A DNA stretch of 24,965 nt from a virus: IMG/VR virus record IMGVR_UViG_3300028559_001111, positions 1 to 24,965 of that record. One strand, given 5' to 3'. The translations under genes and the position numbers were made by a program. The notes beneath the pieces are model-generated. The model had not been told where the DNA came from, ran no database searches, and worked only from the letters and a program-made list of their open reading frames with translations. Shown here one piece after another: positions 1-6,445 of the stretch. Positions within the stretch are counted from its first letter, which is position 1. Each line of letters begins with the position of its first letter.

Positions 1-14
1 GATTATAAGAAAAG

Positions 15-49
15 AATATAATGTTACATATTTATAATAAAGGAATGTT
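15..49 (+). promoter_or_regulatory. Candidate promoter and RBS ahead of the first HNH gene
   Basis: A TATAAT hexamer lies at 17-22 and a second at 33-38. An AAAGGA ribosome-binding site at about 39-44 sits a few bases ahead of the ATG at 50. Because the window begins here, no -35 element can be judged. The RBS is convincing; the promoter is only suggested by base composition. Confidence 0.3.
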
Positions 50-739
50 ATGACATATGTACGAACAGACAAAATAGGATCGAGATATAAATTTATTCAT
101 GGTAGAACATGCGATATATGCAATAAATATTTTGAGTCAGTTAAAGGAAATAAGAAATCAATAACTACTAAAAATAATTGGTGTAGTTTAGAATGTAGAA
201 AAACGTATTTTAAACAAACAACGAGTAAGATTATTAATTGTAAATATTGTAATGATATACTAACAATATCAAATCATAGTATACGACAATATTGTAATCA
301 TAAATGTTATTCAGAGTATATGAAATTACATCCAAATGAATTTGATTTACATATAAAAGTAAACAAAATGCATCAATTCACAAACACGCCAGAATCGATT
401 GCAAAGGGAATACAAACAAAAAAAGAAAAAGGTTTGATTCAACAATGGGCCGATGAACGAAATATTGAATGGACAAAGTATTGGAAGATTTGCAATTATC
501 ATACAAGAAAAATGCGTAAAGTGATGTTAGAAACATGGGATGGATATGATTACATTGATGGTGAATACATAAAACATAATTTAACGTTACATTTTAGTGA
601 TAAAAATTATCCTAGTCTTGATCATATCAAACCTCGAAGTAAATGTTTTGAAGAAGGAATGACAGTTAGAGAATGTTGCGATCCATCAAATTTAGCTTGG
701 ACAAAACGAATAAATAATAGTAGAAAATACAATAAATAA
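50..739 (+). CDS. HNH-type endonuclease with two N-terminal zinc-finger-like Cys clusters
   Basis: A 229-aa protein, probably a free-standing homing endonuclease. Two four-cysteine clusters are visible: C21/C24 with C45/C49, and C64/C67 with C82/C86. They resemble zinc fingers used for DNA contact. The C-terminal part carries an HNH-like core: D191-H192 in LDHIKPRS, then SNLAWTKR with N214 and a closing RINNSRK. This is the usual DH...N...N pattern of phage HNH enzymes, where the first His is the general base and the Asn/His residues bind metal. The start at 50 is supported by the AAAGGA upstream. The next gene follows after 8 bases with its own RBS. Such genes typically spread by cutting allelic sites in related phages. 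The nuclease class is fairly secure; the target cannot be seen. Confidence 0.75.
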   Translation: MTYVRTDKIGSRYKFIHGRTCDICNKYFESVKGNKKSITTKNNWCSLECRKTYFKQTTSKIINCKYCNDILTISNHSIRQYCNHKCYSEYMKLHPNEFDLHIKVNKMHQFTNTPESIAKGIQTKKEKGLIQQWADERNIEWTKYWKICNYHTRKMRKVMLETWDGYDYIDGEYIKHNLTLHFSDKNYPSLDHIKPRSKCFEEGMTVRECCDPSNLAWTKRINNSRKYNK

Positions 740-747
740 AGGAAAAA

Positions 748-939
748 ATGAAACAACTACAAGATCAAAATCTTAAGATTAAAATTCAAATTTTAGCTGT
801 TGAAGATAATGTACTTATATCATCAGTAATACGTCAAATGATGGTACATAATTTAAACGTATATCATGGCGTTAGTGGTGTAGATGAAGCATACCATATG
901 TTATTAGATGAATTAACAAAAAAACAAGCTGCACTGTAA
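748..939 (+). CDS. Small hypothetical protein, 63 aa
   Basis: A 63-aa soluble protein with no family I recognise. The N-terminal 15 residues are rich in Lys, Gln and Ile. The middle (AVEDNVLISSVIRQMMVHN) faintly recalls the start of a response-regulator receiver fold, with acidic residues before a helix, but it is far too short to be a receiver domain. A clear AAAGGA RBS lies 6-10 bases ahead of the ATG. The stop codon shares bases with the ATG of a possible 20-codon ORF (TAATG at 937-941). Reality of the gene is likely from RBS, spacing and codon use; function is unknown. Confidence 0.6.
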   Translation: MKQLQDQNLKIKIQILAVEDNVLISSVIRQMMVHNLNVYHGVSGVDEAYHMLLDELTKKQAAL

Positions 940-1001
940 TGAATTGGATAATCACAACAACCTTTGGCAATGATGTCAAAATAATTTACGAGGTAAAATG
1001 A
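939..1001 (+). CDS. Possible 20-aa minigene coupled to both neighbours
   Basis: An ATG at 939 overlaps the previous stop (TAATG) and opens 20 codons, MNWIITTTFGNDVKIIYEVK. They end in a TGA that overlaps the thioredoxin ATG (ATGA at 998-1001). Both junctions are the translational-coupling overlaps used elsewhere in this window, and the ORF fills the only gap between the two genes exactly. It also contains the GAGG (990-993) that serves as RBS for thioredoxin. It could be a real micro-ORF, a coupling leader, or chance. No function is proposed. Confidence 0.35.
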   Translation: MNWIITTTFGNDVKIIYEVK

Positions 1002-1249
1002 AAAAGATTCTATATTTTACAGCAACATGGTGCGGTCCATGTACATATGTAAAACCGCAAATGCAAGAAATTTCTAATCAAATACCAATTTCTTTTATAG
1101 ATGTAGATTCTAATACAACTACAACGGAAAAATATAATATAAAAAATATACCAGCTGTCGTATTAATAGATAATAACGGCCGGGAATTAGGTAGATTAGT
1201 AGGAAGTAATGTAACAAAACAATCAGTAATCGATTTATACAATAAATAA
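998..1249 (+). CDS. Thioredoxin-like protein (WCGPC)
   Basis: An 83-aa minimal thioredoxin-fold protein. The active site W11-C12-G13-P14-C15 follows the first strand (KILYFTAT), and the cis-proline is in NIPAVVLID (P52). The family reduces disulfides through this CxxC pair, drawing electrons from a thioredoxin reductase. Phage versions often feed ribonucleotide reductase, but no reductase gene is in this window. It is shorter than bacterial thioredoxin (about 105-110 aa), lacking the N-terminal helix and strand, a size typical of phage glutaredoxin/thioredoxin hybrids. The GAGG RBS lies about 5 bases ahead of the start. Cytoplasmic. Confident in fold and redox motif; the partner is inferred. 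Confidence 0.9.
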   Translation: MKKILYFTATWCGPCTYVKPQMQEISNQIPISFIDVDSNTTTTEKYNIKNIPAVVLIDNNGRELGRLVGSNVTKQSVIDLYNK

Positions 1250-1263
1250 AAAAGGAACAAGTT

Positions 1264-1563
1264 ATGGAATGGAATCCAATTGGAGATCAAATACTTTTAA
1301 AAGTAGAGAAGGTTTCAGAAAAAACAAAAAGTGGAATTATCTTGGTAGATAGAGATATGCAATTCACCGCAGGAGAAGTAATAAAAGTAGGTCCTGGTAT
1401 ATTCACTATGACCGGTGACCGAATTCCTATGACAGTAAAAGAAGGTGATTCTGTATTAGTTTACAAATCTAATTTAGGTGAAAACAAAAGCATTATGATT
1501 GATGATGAAGATTATTATTTAATCCGAGAATCAGAAGTGGGCTTAGTAAAATCTGCAAAATGA
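1264..1563 (+). CDS. GroES-like co-chaperonin (Cpn10, functional analogue of T4 gp31)
   Basis: A 99-aa protein matching GroES through its whole length. The N-terminal PIGDQILLKVEK is the first strand, EKTKSGIILVD begins the mobile loop that binds GroEL, and GEVIKVGPG with KEGDSVLVYK are the conserved barrel strands. Co-chaperonins cap the GroEL ring; T4-like phages use their own (gp31) to fold the major capsid protein in the host chaperonin. The loop ends in IILVD, close to the hydrophobic IVL tripeptide of cellular GroES, so it resembles a cellular co-chaperonin more than diverged gp31. AAAGGA RBS at 1251-1256. The stop overlaps the next start (ATGA). Confidence 0.9.
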   Translation: MEWNPIGDQILLKVEKVSEKTKSGIILVDRDMQFTAGEVIKVGPGIFTMTGDRIPMTVKEGDSVLVYKSNLGENKSIMIDDEDYYLIRESEVGLVKSAK

Positions 1564-1793
1564 TAGAAACATTAGGATGGATTAGTACGGCATTAGTACT
1601 TGCCGGCTACATTTTAAATGCACGACAATTTTCAAAATCAGCAATGGTTGCTTGGATAGTAGGAGATATTGGTTGGATTACATATGATTTTTACATTGAT
1701 AATTTCAGTCATTTAGTACTTAGTTCAGTTATCATTGCAATAAATTTATACGGAATATGGAACTTATTATCAAAAAAGAAGACATCCAATTAA
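1560..1793 (+). CDS. Small three-helix membrane protein, PnuC/SemiSWEET-like pattern
   Basis: A 77-aa hydrophobic protein with three predicted membrane helices, at about residues 4-20, 28-47 and 50-71, separated by short polar links and followed by a KKKT tail that would be cytoplasmic. The helix pattern, with GWISTALVLAGYI and a Trp-rich second helix, resembles one half of PnuC-type vitamin transporters or SemiSWEET half-transporters, which form pores as dimers. I see no substrate residues that decide between these. It starts inside the GroES stop (ATGA), and its last 37 bases are shared with the phosphoribosyltransferase gene. The coupling hints at transport of a purine or nicotinamide compound next to a salvage enzyme, but that is inference. 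Confidence 0.6.
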   Translation: MIETLGWISTALVLAGYILNARQFSKSAMVAWIVGDIGWITYDFYIDNFSHLVLSSVIIAINLYGIWNLLSKKKTSN

Positions 1794-2263
1794 GGATAAA
1801 ACAATTAGCATTAGATATTGCTGACGATCACATAAAAACCGGTAACCTATTACCACCTGTAATGATATGCATACTTAATGGAGCATACATGTTTTATACG
1901 GATTTACTTAGAAATATGCCAATTGATGTTCAATCAGATTTTATCCGGTTAAAATCATATCAAGGACAAGATAATTCTGGAGGTATCGAAATAATCAAAG
2001 GATTAGAAGTAGATCTTAAAGGTCGCAATGTATACATTGTAGATGATATTTGTGATACTGGTACAACCATATTACAAGCATTACTTATGGTAAATGGACA
2101 TCTGCCACATAAAGCTAAAGTTGTCACATTAACACGTAGAGGTGGAGGTGTTGATTTAACTGATTTTTGTGGGTTTGTAATTGGAGATGAATTCATCGCC
2201 GGCTATGGATTGGATGCCAATGGGGTAGGGAGAAATTTGGAAGATTTATATAAGGTTAATTAA
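1757..2263 (+). CDS. Hypoxanthine/guanine phosphoribosyltransferase-like protein
   Basis: A 168-aa type I phosphoribosyltransferase. The PRPP-binding loop is VYIVDDICDTGTT (residues 92-104, with D96/D97 acidic pair). The ILNGAYMFYTDL segment (39-50) matches the conserved 'LKGA.xFxaDL' strand-helix of Hpt, and the flexible loop SYQG precedes it. The length and order fit bacterial Hpt (about 175-185 aa). The enzyme joins a 6-oxopurine base to PRPP to give IMP or GMP. In a phage this could salvage purines for DNA synthesis. In this genome a role towards a 7-deazaguanine base is conceivable but not shown. The start overlaps the preceding membrane-protein gene by 37 bases. The stop overlaps the polymerase start (TAATG). 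Confidence 0.85.
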   Translation: MELIIKKEDIQLRIKQLALDIADDHIKTGNLLPPVMICILNGAYMFYTDLLRNMPIDVQSDFIRLKSYQGQDNSGGIEIIKGLEVDLKGRNVYIVDDICDTGTTILQALLMVNGHLPHKAKVVTLTRRGGGVDLTDFCGFVIGDEFIAGYGLDANGVGRNLEDLYKVN

Positions 2264-4776
2264 TGGCATACCAATCAATAGCATATGATAAAAAATCCGG
2301 CGTGATGCACGTTTGGGATGATGAGTTAGGACATCAAAAGTTTCCTTTCAGAGCATACGCATATTTACCTGATGATAATGGCAAATATAAATCATTAGAC
2401 GGAACACGATTAAAACGTGTTGAAGGAAATCATAAAGATAATCCAACAGCATATGAATCGGATATCAATGAAGAAATGCGAACTCTTATTGATTTATACT
2501 ATGAATCAGATTTAGCATCAAGAGGTCATAGAGATTTCTTTTTTGATATAGAAACAGAACGAGATGAAGATGGATATTCAACACCAGAAGAGGCTCGAGC
2601 TAGAATTACATCTATTGCATATTATGACAAAGCAGGACAAGATCGCCGAGTATTAGTATTAGATGAAGAACGCCGGCTATATGGCACTGGTTTTAAATGT
2701 GATGAATATGAAGTTGAAATATTCAATTCAGAAGCAGGAATGTTAACACGATTTATTAATGCATTTGCAGAAATACAACCCACTGTAATTTCCGGATGGA
2801 ACACTGATAATTATGATATTCCATATTTGATTAACCGAATCAAAAAAATATTAGGTGCACAAGCAATTAAAAAATTATCACCAGCTGGTATTGTTGAATG
2901 GAGTCGAAGTCGAGAACGATATAAAATATTTGGTGTATCTAGTTTAGATTACTTGACACTTTATAAAAAATTTACATATACTGAACTTCCTAATTACCGA
3001 TTAGATACAGTTGCTAAATTTGAATTAGATCGAGGTAAAATTGAATATGATGGCGATTTGAATCATTTATTTGCAACGGATATTCATAAATTTGTTGAAT
3101 ATAACATGGTCGATGTTAATTTAGTTTATGATTTAGATGTGAAGCTTCAATTAATACCATTAGCTCGTACAATTTGTCATAAAGGCCACGTTCCGTATGA
3201 AGATGTATATTATGCATCAAAATATTTGGATGGTGCCGCTGTTGTTGATTTGAAACGCAATGGATTAGTTGCACCAAATAAACGATTCCGATTTATTGAG
3301 GATGAAACGGAAGCTGGTGAATTGGCAGGAGCATATGTAATGCCTCCGGTTCCTGGTTTATATAAATGGATATATGACTTAGATTTAACGTCACTATATC
3401 CTAGTATCATTATGAGCTTGAATATTTCACCAGAAACTAAAATTGGTGTAATTAAAAATTGGGAGGAAGAATGCCTATTAAGCAATACTGCTACACAAGT
3501 TACATTTGTAGACGGTACATATGTGCAAGATATAAAAACTTGGCTGCAAGACAATGCATATACGGTTGCCAGTAACGGAGCAGTATATCGTACGGATATT
3601 AAAGGATTCTTACCTGTCATTCTAGAAAAATGGTTTGAGGAACGGGTTGAGTTTAAAGATAAACGAGATGAGTATGAAGTAGGTTCTGAAAATTATAAAT
3701 TTTATGATGCATTGCAGTTAACCCAAAAAGTATTGCTCAATTCATTTTATGGGGTATTAGGACTCAAAACATTCCGTTTCCATGATATGGATAATGCAGG
3801 TGCAATTACAGCAACAGGCCAAAGTGTAATTAAATTTTCTGCAAAGGTTATTAATGCACATTATGCAAAAGAAACCGGAAAAGATCATTTTATTAATGCA
3901 ACGGGTATGAAAGCCGAGTTTGCATTCTACACAGATACAGATTCAACTTTTTGTAGTAGTTTACCATTAATACAAGCAAGATATCCAAATTTTGATGAAA
4001 CTGATGAACAATTTATGATTGATAGAACCAACGAAATTGCATCAGAAGTTCAGAAAAAAGTTAACGCAATGTATGATCAATATGCAGTTGTATTTCATAA
4101 TACCGAAACACACCGTTGGCAAATTAAACAAGAATACATTGCAAAATCTGGTTTATGGATTGCAAAGAAACGATATACACAATGGGTTATTTTCAAAGAA
4201 GGAAAACCTACCGATAAACTTGACGTTAAAGGATTAGATGCTGTTAGATCTAGTTTCCCAACAGATTTTAAAAAAATAATGAAAGAAACTATTTGGCATA
4301 TACTTAAAGAGCGCAATAAACCAGATACTACTGATATGATTCATAAATTCAAATCTGGATTGAAAGATTCCGAAGTAGTTAATGTGATGAAAAACTCTGG
4401 AGTGAAAGAAATATCAAAATACACCAAGAAACGTAAACCATTTTCTAGCTATAGATCTGGAACTCCTGCTCATGTAAAATCTGCAATTAATTACAATGAT
4501 TTGTTGACAATGCACGGGATTCGAGATGTAACTCCGATACAAAACGGAGAAAAAGTAAAATGGGCATACTTAGCAGATAATCCATTTGGATTTGATACAA
4601 TGGCCCTTCGAGGATATCAAGATCCACCACAAATAATAGAATTTGTCGCTCAATACATTGATAGAAATAAAATCTTTCAAAGAGAACTTCAAAATAAACT
4701 TGATGATTTCTATTCAGCAATGAATTGGGGTAAGTTTCCAGAAAATAATAATGCAAATAAATTTTTTAAGTTTTAA
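2263..4776 (+). CDS. Family B DNA polymerase with proofreading exonuclease (T4 gp43-like)
   Basis: An 837-aa replicative polymerase. The exonuclease sites are ExoI FFFDIETE (D95, E97), ExoII SGWNTDNYDIPYL (D185) and ExoIII YNMVDVNLVYD (D284). The polymerase sites are motif A YDLDLTSLYPS (catalytic D374), motif B KVLLNSFYG (489-497) and motif C YTDTDS (D558, D560). All catalytic residues are present, so both activities should be intact. It is slightly shorter than T4 gp43 (about 900 aa). The C-terminus, NNNANKFFKF, resembles the sliding-clamp-binding tail of T4/RB69 polymerases, with its aromatic 'FxxFxF' end. The start shares a base with the preceding stop, and the next gene starts inside its stop. 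It acts with the clamp and clamp-loader genes at 8894-11849. Confidence 0.97.
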   Translation: MAYQSIAYDKKSGVMHVWDDELGHQKFPFRAYAYLPDDNGKYKSLDGTRLKRVEGNHKDNPTAYESDINEEMRTLIDLYYESDLASRGHRDFFFDIETERDEDGYSTPEEARARITSIAYYDKAGQDRRVLVLDEERRLYGTGFKCDEYEVEIFNSEAGMLTRFINAFAEIQPTVISGWNTDNYDIPYLINRIKKILGAQAIKKLSPAGIVEWSRSRERYKIFGVSSLDYLTLYKKFTYTELPNYRLDTVAKFELDRGKIEYDGDLNHLFATDIHKFVEYNMVDVNLVYDLDVKLQLIPLARTICHKGHVPYEDVYYASKYLDGAAVVDLKRNGLVAPNKRFRFIEDETEAGELAGAYVMPPVPGLYKWIYDLDLTSLYPSIIMSLNISPETKIGVIKNWEEECLLSNTATQVTFVDGTYVQDIKTWLQDNAYTVASNGAVYRTDIKGFLPVILEKWFEERVEFKDKRDEYEVGSENYKFYDALQLTQKVLLNSFYGVLGLKTFRFHDMDNAGAITATGQSVIKFSAKVINAHYAKETGKDHFINATGMKAEFAFYTDTDSTFCSSLPLIQARYPNFDETDEQFMIDRTNEIASEVQKKVNAMYDQYAVVFHNTETHRWQIKQEYIAKSGLWIAKKRYTQWVIFKEGKPTDKLDVKGLDAVRSSFPTDFKKIMKETIWHILKERNKPDTTDMIHKFKSGLKDSEVVNVMKNSGVKEISKYTKKRKPFSSYRSGTPAHVKSAINYNDLLTMHGIRDVTPIQNGEKVKWAYLADNPFGFDTMALRGYQDPPQIIEFVAQYIDRNKIFQRELQNKLDDFYSAMNWGKFPENNNANKFFKF

Positions 4777-5018
4777 TGGCAACAGTAATAAAAAAAGTTC
4801 TCAATTTAATTGATGAATGTGATGATAGCAATACGGCACCAGATGTTAAAGAATGTTTAAACAATCTAAAATGCAAAATTGAACAACTTCAATTGCATGA
4901 AACAGAAATAATTAATAGGGCCTATATGGTTGGGTTTAATGACAAAGAAAATAATAGAAATATGCAAAATAACTATTATAAACAATCCTACGAACCATAT
5001 GTGTTTATTAAAAAATAA
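4776..5018 (+). CDS. Small hypothetical protein, 80 aa
   Basis: An 80-aa protein of unknown family, translationally coupled to the polymerase (TAATG at 4774-4778). The first 50 residues look like two amphipathic helices (VIKKVLNLIDE and VKECLNNLKCKIEQLQLHE), likely coiled-coil or helical hairpin. The C-terminal 30 residues are Asn/Tyr/Lys-rich and probably disordered. There are two cysteines in the helical part but no CxxC pair. Position directly after the polymerase suggests an accessory to replication, but nothing in the sequence proves it. The gene ends the polymerase unit; a promoter follows in the 45-base gap. Confidence 0.6.
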   Translation: MATVIKKVLNLIDECDDSNTAPDVKECLNNLKCKIEQLQLHETEIINRAYMVGFNDKENNRNMQNNYYKQSYEPYVFIKK

Positions 5019-5029
5019 ATTCTTTACAT

Positions 5030-5063
5030 TTGGAAAATAAGAATAAATTTATTATAATATAGT
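5030..5063 (+). promoter_or_regulatory. Sigma70-like promoter (TTGGAA-N17-TATAAT), copy 1
   Basis: TTGGAA at 5030-5035, a 17-base spacer, then TATAAT at 5053-5058. Spacing is the sigma70 optimum. The ATG at 5064 lies only 5 bases past the -10 box, so transcription should begin at or next to the start codon, giving a leaderless or nearly leaderless message; no Shine-Dalgarno is present. The same element occurs at 13870-13903. Over the 37 bases ending in the ATG the two copies differ at only 6 positions. It would drive the putative modification cluster 5064-8879 and perhaps the clamp genes. Confidence 0.65.
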
Positions 5064-5486
5064 ATGATTGGTTATAGAACACATTGGTTTGGTAAAGAAG
5101 TAGAAGGTCGCTTTACCGATATAGAAACCCTATTTATTGCAGATATAGATGCATTACAAATAAAATTACAACTTCCAGCACACGTTTATTTTTGTAGTCC
5201 TGCAACGGAACAATTAATTAAGAAAACAGAGTGGCAATGGGTATTTGATTTAATTTCCGACGATACTGTTGTTACGATTGAAGTGACACCTGGTATGTTA
5301 GAACAAATACCTCCGATGATTAGAATTCGAACCCATATCTTGTTAATGTTAGAGTGCGAGGATGCTGGATTGTTAAAAAAGACAGACAGTATTAAAGTTC
5401 TATACGCACCATATTCTTTGTATTGTACCACAGTGCATAATATGCAACAAGTTACACCTGATGATTACAAATTTGATAGACAATGA
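5064..5486 (+). CDS. Hypothetical protein, 140 aa, first gene of the putative modification cluster
   Basis: I do not recognise this 140-aa protein. It looks like a soluble alpha/beta domain: strands such as TLFIADIDA, HVYFCSP, TVVTIEVTP and SIKVLYAPY alternate with helices (ATEQLIKKTEWQWVFDLI; RTHILLMLECEDAGLLKK). There is no signal peptide or membrane segment. Three cysteines are scattered, with no metal motif. It begins 5 bases after a strong -10 box with no RBS, and its TGA overlaps the ATG of the QueD-like gene (ATGA at 5483-5486). The two are therefore probably translated together and may act in the same pathway. A nucleotide- or base-processing role is a guess from context only. Confidence 0.75.
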   Translation: MIGYRTHWFGKEVEGRFTDIETLFIADIDALQIKLQLPAHVYFCSPATEQLIKKTEWQWVFDLISDDTVVTIEVTPGMLEQIPPMIRIRTHILLMLECEDAGLLKKTDSIKVLYAPYSLYCTTVHNMQQVTPDDYKFDRQ

Positions 5487-5833
5487 AATATAGCGTAGTA
5501 GTAACATTTAGCATTGAAGGGTTTCATTGTTGGCCCGATGCTAAAGACATTTTTCCAGAAGTAGCATTTTTATCAGAACGCCATCGTCACATATTCGGCT
5601 TTCGATGTTATGCAACAGTAACACATACAGATCGCGATGAAGAATTCATTTTGTTGAATCGCAAAATTCAAAAAGGACTTAGAATTGGATTTACTGGTTC
5701 TGAATCAAATGTATTGGAATTTGGGTCAATGTCGTGTGAAATGATTGGAGAATGGTTATTAGAATCATTTCCAGCACTTTATAAAGTAGAAGTTTGGGAA
5801 GATTGGGAAAATGGTGCATTAATTGAAAGATAA
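5483..5833 (+). CDS. QueD / 6-pyruvoyl-tetrahydropterin synthase-like T-fold protein (divergent)
   Basis: A 116-aa protein with the layout of QueD/PTPS. It has an N-terminal strand VVVTFSIEGFH with H15, an HRH pair (H34, H36) followed by F, a mid-helix SCEMIGEWLLESF resembling the family's PTsE-x4-W segment, and a late VWEDWENGALI resembling V-x-E-T-x4-G. H15/H34/H36 would be the three zinc ligands and E106 the substrate-anchoring Glu. QueD makes 6-carboxy-tetrahydropterin, the second step to preQ0 and 7-deazaguanines. Two points argue for altered chemistry: the catalytic Cys four residues before the HxH is a Leu (L30), and the Asp-His segment is not evident. C16 sits next to H15. Coupled by ATGA to the gene before it. 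Family assignment is by motif reading only. Confidence 0.5.
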   Translation: MKYSVVVTFSIEGFHCWPDAKDIFPEVAFLSERHRHIFGFRCYATVTHTDRDEEFILLNRKIQKGLRIGFTGSESNVLEFGSMSCEMIGEWLLESFPALYKVEVWEDWENGALIER

Positions 5834-5837
5834 AAAA

Positions 5838-6443
5838 ATGAATAAACAAGTAATTAAAATGCGTCCAGAAGGTAGTTTTTTACACGAAGGATTTTTAGAA
5901 TTTTGTAATTTTTTAAAACAACGCAATGTAAAGCGTATTTTAGAAATTGGCTCATATGCCGGCGAATCAATCAATATGTTTAAACAAGTATTAGGCGATG
6001 ACGTTGTAATTGTAGCTATTGATCCATGGGATACATTGGATGATGAAAATGATTTAATACATGAAAATGATTTTCATCAAGTTGAGCGAGTATATAATGA
6101 AGCAGTTTTATCCCATCAACGCATAGTAAAATGTAAGCTATACAGTCAAGACATTGCTGATATGTTTGCAGATGGATATTTTGATTGTTTATATGTTGAT
6201 GGTTTGCATACTTATAACCAAGTTAAAATTGATTTGGAATTATATGTATCAAAAGTAAAAGAAAATGGTATTATTTCTGGGCATGACTATGAAATTGAAT
6301 ATACAGACAAACAACGAGCAGAAATTTTAAATTTTGAAGGAAACGATCGTTTAAGAAAAGCTGTGTCAAAAGCAGTTAATGAAGTAGTAGGTATTCCAGA
6401 ATTCACATTTGGTGATAGTAGTTGGGCATTAATAAAACAATAA
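5838..6443 (+). CDS. Class I SAM-dependent methyltransferase (Methyltransf_24-like)
   Basis: A 201-aa protein from the ATG at 5838. A TTG at 5823 would add five residues but lies inside the preceding gene. SAM motif I is ILEIGSYAGES (E36-G43). D62 in VVIVAIDPWD would contact the SAM ribose. FDCLYVDGLHTYNQVKIDLELY (D121, H124) and NGIISGHDY (D150) are typical of the Methyltransf_24 / class I O-methyltransferase group, which methylates sugars and small molecules. There is no DNA-methylase DPPY or PCQ motif, so the substrate is more likely a sugar or hydroxyl than an adenine or cytosine ring. It lies between the QueD-like gene and a glycosyltransferase, so the acceptor could be a hypermodified base or its sugar; that is inference. 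Confidence 0.8.
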   Translation: MNKQVIKMRPEGSFLHEGFLEFCNFLKQRNVKRILEIGSYAGESINMFKQVLGDDVVIVAIDPWDTLDDENDLIHENDFHQVERVYNEAVLSHQRIVKCKLYSQDIADMFADGYFDCLYVDGLHTYNQVKIDLELYVSKVKENGIISGHDYEIEYTDKQRAEILNFEGNDRLRKAVSKAVNEVVGIPEFTFGDSSWALIKQ

Positions 6444-6445
6444 AT

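Noticed and set aside
748-939. Response-regulator receiver domain
   Set aside because: The phrase AVEDNVLISSVIRQMM recalls a receiver start, but the protein has only 63 residues and lacks the phospho-acceptor Asp strand and the Lys strand.
4019-4237. Plus-strand frame of 72 codons inside the polymerase gene
   Set aside because: It overlaps essential polymerase sequence in another frame, lacks an RBS and shows no recognisable protein features.
5823-5837. TTG start for the methyltransferase
   Set aside because: The ATG at 5838 lies just after the previous stop, and the added residues (LKDKK) match nothing in the family. The TTG starts at 6422 and 22793 were set aside for the same reason.
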